A DNA stretch of 64,000 bases, taken from NCBI GenBank assembly GCA_039583875.1, contig CM077152.1:20993538-21057537 (forward strand), in the 5' to 3' direction. A program made the position numbers and the translations under genes. Shown here one piece after another: positions 46,701-55,700 of this stretch. Below the pieces are notes generated by a model that was not told where the DNA came from, searched no databases, and saw only the letters and a list, made by a program, of their open reading frames with translations. Position 1 is the first letter of the stretch. Each line of letters opens with the position of its first letter. This stretch comes from Platanthera guangdongensis (taxonomy: Eukaryota > Streptophyta > Magnoliopsida > Asparagales > Orchidaceae).

Positions 46701-49700
46701 AAGTGCCAAGACTGACGTAGTCGTCAAAGCCCGTTTGAGTGCCTGAAAAGCCGCCTCAGCCTCATCCTGCCGCGAAAAAGCATCCTTCTGCAGTAACTGG
46801 GTAAGCGGCCTGGCAATCTTGTCGCAGTCCCGCACAAAACGCCGGTGAGATCCAAGAAGCCCCGCAAAGCCCGTATAGTCTGGGGCCGCGGCCAGGAAAC
46901 CATGCTCTCAATCTTCCAGGGTCAGCTTTAACCCCGTCAGCCGAGACTAAATGCCCAAATACTCCACCTCGTCCTGACCGAAAGAACACTTTGACCGCTT
47001 GGCATAGAGTCGATGCTTGCGCAGCAAGGAGAAGACCTGTGCCACATGGCACAAGTGCTCTTCCCAACTATCACTGTATATGAGGATGTCATCGAAAAAA
47101 ATCAACACAAAGTGGCGAAGGAGGGGACGGAAGATCTCGTTCATATTAGCCTGGAAGGTGGACGGGCCCGCCAGTCAACCCGTTGGCCATCACCAGAAAC
47201 TCATAGTGACCATCGTGAGTCCTGAAGGCCGTCTTGTGGATGTCTTCTTCCCGCGTGAGGATCTGGTAGTAGTCGGACCGTAGATCAAGCTTGGTGAACC
47301 GCATCGCTCCGTGTAGCTCGTCCAACAGTTCTTCAATCAATGGAATCGGGAACTTATCCTTCAGGGTGGCGTTGTTCGGTGCACGGTAGTCCACACAAAA
47401 CCGCCACGACATATCCTTCTTCTTGACCAGAATGATCGGGGCCGAGAATGAGCTCGTGTTGGGTCGGATGATTCCCGCATCAAGCATCTCCCGAACGTTG
47501 CGCTCTATCTCAGTCTTCTGCATGTGCGGGTATCGATATGGCCGGATATTGGTAGGCTTCGCCCTGCCATGAGTACAATCTGATGATCCCGAAACCGTGA
47601 TGGCGGAAGTGTGTGTGGCTCCTGAAAAATGTCAGAAAACTGCTCCACAAAGGAGTGCATCTGTATGGGCACCTCAGATGGTCCGGCCTCATCCGACCTC
47701 ACCCCAAAAAGTACTGTCATCAAGCTCCCTGCCTTCCTGAGTTGTTGCAAGCTTCGAAGAAATACTTCTTTTACTGGCGAGGATGTGAGACCCTTCAAAC
47801 AGAACTGTTTCTCATGCGGCAAGAATTCCATCGTCATCTGATCCCAATCAAAAGTGACTCGTCGCAACTGCTGCAGCCACTGAACTCCCAGTACCATGTC
47901 CGAGCCCCGAATGGGTAAAAGATAGACATCCGTGCATCCAATGTACTCCTGCATCCGAAGCTCCACCCCTTATAGCACACCTTCGCACTGCAACTTGCTG
48001 CCGTCCGCCACCATAACCTGGAAGGCAGCCCCTGTATCAATCACATGTCCAACCCGCTGCGCCACATCGGGATGGATGAAATTGTGCGTACTCCCACTGT
48101 CCACCAGAATAGTCACTTTCTCTTGTCTGATCCTTCTGCAAGTCGCATAGTGAGTGGGGGAGGGTTACACCCTTTCATAGCATGTAGGGAAACCCCGAAC
48201 TCGGTCAGATCCAAGTCTCCAGCGGGGACCTGCTCCTCTGGGCTCGGCTCGGCCTCCACATCTTCATGTAACATAAAGACTTGTACCTTCTGGCATTTGT
48301 GACCTGCCGTAAACTTCTCGTCACAGTTGAAACAGAGTCTCTTCTCCTTCCTTGCCTGTAACTCACCCCACAACAGTAGCGTCACCGTAGGCCGTTCGGC
48401 TACCGGTGGATCCCTACTGGTAGTCGCCGGAGTAGTAGTGGGCCTCACTATAATCCGGGACCGCTGCCTGTTGAACCGCTCTTCCTGAATGCGGGCCAGA
48501 CTGATGGCGTGGTTCAAGTTGCAGGGCATGTACGCCTAAACCTCATCTTGTAAGTGTTCCTTCAACCCAGAGACAAAACAACTGAGGAGGGTCCTCTCCT
48601 CCCAGTACACTCTATTCGTCAACTTTTTGAACTCGGTCCTGTATTCCATCATGGTGCCCTTCTGACGTAACTTTTGCAAGAGGGCCTCAAAGTCCTCAAA
48701 CTCCAGTGGCCCGAACCGAGCGGTGAACCCATAGACAAACTCCGCCCACGGCACATAATCTCGTCCCCACAGGAACCACTGCATCCACAGAAAAGCGTCA
48801 TCCTCTAAGTGGAAGGACGCAGTTGCACTCACTGTACCTCTAGCGCCTCTTGATAGCTAAAAAACAACTCTGCCTTTTGTACCCACTCCAAGGCGTCCCC
48901 TCCGTTGTACCGAGGGAAATTCATGTGTGTCAGCTTCGGGGGCATGTACGCCCTTGGTGCGGCTTGCCCTTGCCACCCCGATCCTTGCCCGTTCCACGCC
49001 CGCCATCTTGGGTCCATGCCCCCAGCGTATGCTCCCGGATAGCCTTGATGTTGCTGTCCCGGAAAGCCTTGATAGGGCTGACCCCCAAACCGAGCACCTG
49101 CTCCCCCTCCGGCCAAGCCACCAGCCCGCGGCTGGGGAAGGAATCCAGCCATTCCGCCGCCGGAAATAGCTGCCCCGCCTCCGCCATTCTGATCGACACC
49201 GACCCGCGCCCAGGGCCTCCGGCCCTCCGTACGAAGCCGAGCCGCCACAGATGGAGGTCCGCGACCTCCCCAACCCAACGCCGTGCCGCTATCGTCGAAT
49301 CCCGTCGACCCGCCTTCCACGGGCGTCGGGTCGGCCGACCCCGCAGATTCGCCGACGTGCGGAGCCGAGTATTGCGCTCCGGGACCTTCCGCGGCCGATC
49401 CTTGTCCTCCGCTGTTCTCGTCGTGCAACGGCGATTTTCCTTTCAGATTTTGTGCGATCAAAGCCTTGAGTTCTTCCATCCTTAGATCGATCCGTTCTTC
49501 CAACTGTTGGGTGGACGTCTTCATCTCTTCTTCGATGGCGGCCACCGAATCGGTCAACCCGGCGTAGTTTACCTCTAGTGTTTCCAAATGATTAGCTTCT
49601 TCTTGTCCGCGAGTAGCAACCATGGTGGAGGAAGGAATTCTCTGATACCAAATGATCTGGTAACTTTCGACAAGTCGGTCTAGTTCATCAACTTAATTTA

Positions 49701-52700
49701 TCCATAACTAATTATAATATAATATATTATTCTTGATTTAAATAATTGATCATTGAACTTAATTTGAAGGAATGTGAGGAATGGCATACAATACCAATGA
49801 TACGGTCAACAATAGGATTTGGATAGCTCAAAGATTACTAACATAAAACAAATATATAAACATACAAAAATATATACAACCGAATTTTATTTTCTTTTTC
49901 CATAGGTTGAAGTGCCATAGATTTGAAAACATAGAGAGAGAGAGAGAATAAGATAATTTTATTTCATAGAGATCATGCATGTAAAATATTCAGAAATCAG
50001 CTATGTTACAGTTTTGATGCATGATAAAAAAAGGGCAGCCCGGTGCACAAATTGCCGGGGAAGAGTCCCACCACAATGGTGAAATGTAGGTGAACATTAC
50101 CCTGCAGTTTTGCAAGAGGCTGTTTCAAGAACTCGAACCAGTCTTGATGCATGATGATCTTGAAAAAAGAAAAGAAAATAGAGGAGGAAAATGATGAAAT
50201 GATCGAGAAATAATAATATGATAACCAAGCCTAACACCTGAGCAAAGGACATGATCTTTCCTAGAAAAGCTTCGAGTCTCACCAAATGAAGGATCAAAAT
50301 CCCGTAATAAATAAAAAGTAGTCTCCACTTCCTCAGAAGAATTTTATTCATGCTGAAATTTGGAAAATGCTCTTGAAACTGCTACAAAGTTGTTAATAAA
50401 TTGCTAAGGAACAGATAGTAAACTGCAAACAAACTTAATTACAACGAATAGTCTAATACTAATAAAATAATGAAGTCTAAAATACCTAAAATAAATCAAA
50501 TATCCATGACAAATACAAATCAGAATTTATCCACCGACCTCTCAAATTTACTAAATATCAAAATTTTGTAGGATGACAAGGTCAATATAAGTTTTTTCCT
50601 GTAATTGAACTTAAATTGCTTCCAATGAGAAAAGTTAAAGATAACAATACAATATATAATGTATCAGCGAGTAGCATCAGAAAGAGAGGGGGTTACTTGT
50701 TTTGCATTGGTAATAGGATAAGGGTGTGTTAAGCCTCCAAACGAGGCTAGGCTATTTGGGCAACATTACCAGCGGCGGCAACGGCGCGTGCAAGGCAACA
50801 ACGGGGCTGAACCAATGGGTTCAGCCCCCTCTTCTTAAAAGATCGGCTCAAGGGGGGCTGAACCACATTTGGTTCAGCCCCATGGGGGCCGGCCGGCCCC
50901 CCGGTTGGCCGGCCTTGGGTCCCGGGTTATATATACCCGGACCCCTCTCTTTTGGAGTATGCAAGAATTATCCAAGGTATTTCCTTCCTCCCTCTTTTCA
51001 ACCCTAATTTCTATCTTCTTCCTCTAGTTCTTCTTCTTCCCTAGTACGTGCATAACAATTGGTATCAAAGCATTCCTTCCTCCATCATGGTGACTACACG
51101 CTCGCAAGAGGAGAATGACCGCTTGGAAACCCTAGAGGAGAATTTGATGGGGCTTACCGATTCGGTAGCCGCCATCGAAGAAAATGTCAAAACGTCCACT
51201 CAAAGGTTGGAAGAGCGAATCGACGACCGTTTGAACAATATCATGACGCTATTAGCGCAAAATTTGAAGGGCAAGGCGATGGAGGAGAAACCGGGCGGAT
51301 CTACAGGGAATAGGTCGGAAATGCCCGGACTTGGTGGATCGGGTGCGGGAAGCGCCGGATCGGGGGCTGCGGGCGTCGGATCGGGTGCTGCGGGCCAGGC
51401 GGGGGCTGGATCGGGTGTGGCGTACCACGGAGGGGCCGGATCGGCCTGGGGCGGCATCGGTTGGTCGGGATCGGGGTCTGCGCATACGCAGGGGCCCGGA
51501 TCGGCAGCTGTCGGCGCTGGCTGGGGTGGATCGGGGGTGGCGAGCATGCAGGGGGTCAGGTTCATCCCGGCGGGCTACAGCGGCGCGGGAAATGCCGCAG
51601 GCGGCTCCAGCGGGGTCGGCTGGGCATCAACGGCCCCTGTGAGGCTCGGATCGGGGCCGGCGAGCCATCAGGGAGGCGGGGTTGGGCCGGGTGGCTGCGG
51701 CATAGCTGGGGGTGGCTTCGGAGTGGCTGGATTTGGGCCGCCAGGCCTGGACATGGCCGGTAGGGGTGGCGGCTTCGCAACTGGTCTTGACGGAAGGGCT
51801 GGGACTTTTACCGAGCACGCTCCTTGGAGGCAAGGTCGGAATGGGTTGTTACCCCCACCGGCAGGAAGAGGGCAACCACCAGGCTTTGGTAGAGGGGTGC
51901 AGTGGGGAGAAGGGGGGCCTTTCCGTCATGGGGCCCCAATGGCGGGGGAACGCGGCCAAAGGCCGTACATGGCTCCCAAGTTGACTCGGATGAATTTCCC
52001 TCGGTACAGTGGGGGCGACGCTTTGGAGTGGGTGCAAAAAGCTGAGTTGTTTTTCAGCTATCAGGAGGTGCCTGAGGCTCAGTGGGTGCAGTTAGCGTCC
52101 TTCCATCTGGAGGACGACGCGTTCTAGTGGACACAGTGGTTCTTGCGGGGACGGGAGTATGTTCCGTGGGAGGAATTTGTGGAAGGCTTCACGGCTCGGT
52201 TTGGGCCTTTGGAGTTTGAAGACTTTGAGGCGCTTTTACAGAAGCTACGGCAGAAGGGTACAGTGATGGAGTACAGAACGGAGTTTGAGAAGTTGGCCAA
52301 CAGGGTTCAGTGGGAAGAAAAGACACTCCTCAGTTGTTTTGTTTCAGGACTGAAGGATCACTTACGCGATGAGGTTCATGCCTACATGCCCCGTAGTCTG
52401 AACCACGCAATCAGCTTGGCGCGCATCCAAGAGGAAAAGTTAAATAGGCAACGAGCCCGCAGTATGGCACGACACACTACTACACCGGCCGCGGCCAGGA
52501 GGGAGACCCCAGTGGCCGGCCGACCGACGGTGACACGGTTGTCTTGGAACGAGTTACAAGCTCGGAAGGAGAAAGGCCTTTGCTTTAATTGTGATGAGAA
52601 ATTTACGCCGGGACACAAGTGTCAGAAGGTCCAGGTCTTTATGTTGCATCAGGAGGAGCGGCTGGAGGAGGACGAGTTTCCGGAGGAGGAGCTGGAGTCT

Positions 52701-55700
52701 GGGGGGGACTTAGACTTGACGGAGTTGGGTGTGTCCCTACATGCCATGGAAGGGTGCAATCCACCTCTGCTTACTATGTGGTTGGCGGGGTGGATTCGAC
52801 AGGAGAGGGTGACCATTCTGGTGGACAGTGGGAGTACTCATAATTTTATTCATCCAGATGTGGCACAGCGGGTGGGGCACGTGATTGACGTTGGAGCGGC
52901 GTTCCAGGTTATGGTTGCAGACGGCAGCAAGCTACAGTGCCAGGGAGTATTGAAGGCACTGGAGCTTCGGATGCAGGGTTATGTGGGCTGCACGGATGTC
53001 TATCTCTTACCGATCCGAGGCTCAGATATGGTGCTTGGCGTGCAGTGGTTGCAGCAGTTGAGGAGGGTGACCTTTGACTGGGACCAGATGACGATGGAGT
53101 TCTTGCAGGGGGGGCGCCAGTTCTGTTTGAAAGGGCTTCGATCTTCTCCGGTCAAGGAGATCTCCATTCGCAGCCTACAGCAGCTTCAGGAGTCCAGTAG
53201 TCTGATGACGGTCTTGTTGGGGGTGAGTTCTGACGAGGATAGACCGACGGAGGTTCCTGACCAGATGCGGGCATTAGTGGAGGAGTATGATGACATTTTC
53301 CAGGAACCGGGGACGCTTCCACCGTCACGGTTCCGTGATCACCAGATTGTGCTCCAGACGGGGGCGGAGCCGCCCAACACTCGCCCTTACAGGTATCCCC
53401 ACATGCAGAAGGCAGAGATCGAGCGTAGTGTGAAGGAAATGCTTGAGGCCGGCATTATACGGCCTAGTACCAGTTCCTTCTCAGCCCCAATTATTCTGGT
53501 TAAAAAGAAGGACGGATCGTGGCGTTTCTGCGTTGATTACCGTGTCTTAAACAGTGTTACCGTGAAGGACAAGTTTCCGATTCCCGTGATTGAGGAGCTG
53601 TTGGACGAGTTGCGTGGGGCGACTAGATTCACGAAGCTGGATTTGCGATCCGGCTATTACCAGATCCTTATGAAGGAGGAGGACGTGCATAAGACGGCTT
53701 TCAGAACTCATGACGGCCACTATGAGTTCTTAGTGATGGCGAATGGCTTGACGGGGGGACCATCTACTTTTCAGGCCAATATGAACGAGATTTTTCGGCC
53801 ATTCCTGCGACACTTCGTCTTGATCTTCTTTGATGACATTCTGATCTACAGCGCTACTTGGGAGGATCATTTACGTCATGTGGCTCAGGTCTTCTCTACT
53901 ATTCGGCAACATAAGCTCTATGCTAAGAGGTCCAAGTGTTCTTTTGGACAACAGGAGGTGGAGTACTTGGGGCATCTAGTTTCCGCGGATGGGGTGAAAG
54001 CCGACCCACGGAAGATCGAGAGTATGCTTTCTTGGCCACGGCCTCTGACCGTTCGGGCGCTGCGGGGGTTCTTGGGCCTCACTGGGTACTACCGGCGTTT
54101 TGTACGGGATTATGGGAAGATTGCTCGGCCACTTACGCAACTGCTTCAGAAGGATGCTTTCTCGTGGCAGGATGAAGCCGAGACCGCCTTTCAGGCGTTG
54201 AAGCGGGCGATGACGATGACTCCAGTGCTGGCACTTCCCGATTTCACTAAGGAATTTGTGATCGAGACGGATGCTTCTGGCGTCGGCATGGGAGCGGTCT
54301 TGATGCAGGAGGGCCGGCCGATCGCTTTCTACAGTAAGGCCTTGGCTCCACGGACACTGCGCCTATCGGTGTATGAAAAGGAGATGCTAGCGGTTATTCA
54401 TGCGGTGGCCCTATGGCGTCCATACCTGCTGGGACATCGTTTTAAAATACGGACAGATCATCAGAGCTTGAAGCACCTTCTCGACCAGCGGATTTCTTCC
54501 CCCCTTCAACAGAAGTGGGTCACTAAGTTGCTGGGATATGATTATGAGATCGAGTACCGACCGGGGAAGGACAATCGGGTTGCTGACGCCCTGTCGCGCT
54601 TACCAGCGGGGGCCTTGGCGCACATTTCTATGCCACAGTTGGAGTCGCTGGATGAGATTCAGGAGGAGGTGCAGCGAGATCCCGAGTTACGGGTCATTGT
54701 CGAGAACCTGCGGCAGGCTCGGGAGGTGACCCCGGGTTATCACTTACAAAATGACCGGCTATATTATCAGGGACGCGTGGTCATTCCTTGGCAGTCAGCT
54801 TGGAGGACTGTGATGATGCATGAGTTCCATTCGTCGCCGACGGGCGGTCACGCGGGTATTTCTCGCACTCTCCAGCGGGCTCGAGCAAACGTCTTTTGGA
54901 AAGGGATGCGCCGTGACATTCAGGAGTTTGTTCAGAAATGTGATGTCTGCCAACGGCAGAAATATGAGACTACTTCTCCAGCTGGGCTACTCACCCCCTT
55001 GGAGATTCCGCATCAAATCTGGGATACGGTTTCTATGGACTTCATTGATGGGTTGCCCAAGTCGCAGGGTAAAACAGTTATCTTAGTGGTGGTGGACAAG
55101 TTGTCCAAGTATGGGCACTTCCTGGCTCTGAGCCATCCTTACACAGGTGAGTCTGCGGCGGCTTTATTTGTTCGGGAGATTGTTCGCTTGCACGGGATTC
55201 CCCGGGCGATCATTTCCGATCGGGACCCGACTTTTGTTGGCAGATTTTGGACGGAACTCTTTTGCTTGCAAGGGACTTCATTGCGTTTTAGTACGGCTCA
55301 TCATCCCCAGACCGATGGCCAGACGGAAGTCTTAAATCGGGGCGTGGAAACTTACCTTCGTTGCTTTATTATGGATGAGCCAAGGACATGGGTCAGTTGG
55401 TTACATTGGGCGGAGTACTGCTACAACACTTCGTATCACTCCGCTAGCAAACTCACCCCTTTTGAGGTCGTTTATGGTCGGCCACCTCCCTCCTTAAGCA
55501 GTTATGAGTCCGGCAGTACCGCCGTGGCTGTCGTTGATCGGGCACTCCGTGATCGTGATCGGACCCTCGCCACCTTGCGCGAGAATCTTCGGGCGGCGCA
55601 GGATCGTATGAAAGTACAGGCAGATCGACATCGGACGGACAGAGAGTTCCAGGTGGGGGATGAGGTTTTCCTCAAACTTCGCCCTTACCGACAGTTGTCT

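Larger units (their letters stand above)
44478..49653 (-). mobile_element. Gypsy-1: decayed chromodomain-type Ty3-gypsy element
   Basis: Minus-strand element with RNase H and RT before integrase, the Ty3-gypsy order. The 3' LTR is at 44840-44478; the primer site TGGTATCAGAGA is at 49650-49639 next to the gag start, but the 5' LTR beyond it is missing. Closely related in protein to Gypsy-2 and lying in opposite orientation to it, about 1.1 kb away. At least eight stops or frameshifts. Confidence 0.9.

Noticed and set aside
48850..49485. 211-codon plus-strand ORF
   Set aside because: Antisense to Gypsy-1 gag; no domain.
52125..52127. Programmed stop-codon read-through in Gypsy-2
   Set aside because: The stop is inside gag before the nucleocapsid knuckle, the 3' context (TGG ACA) is not a known read-through context, and the sister element has a Leu codon there.
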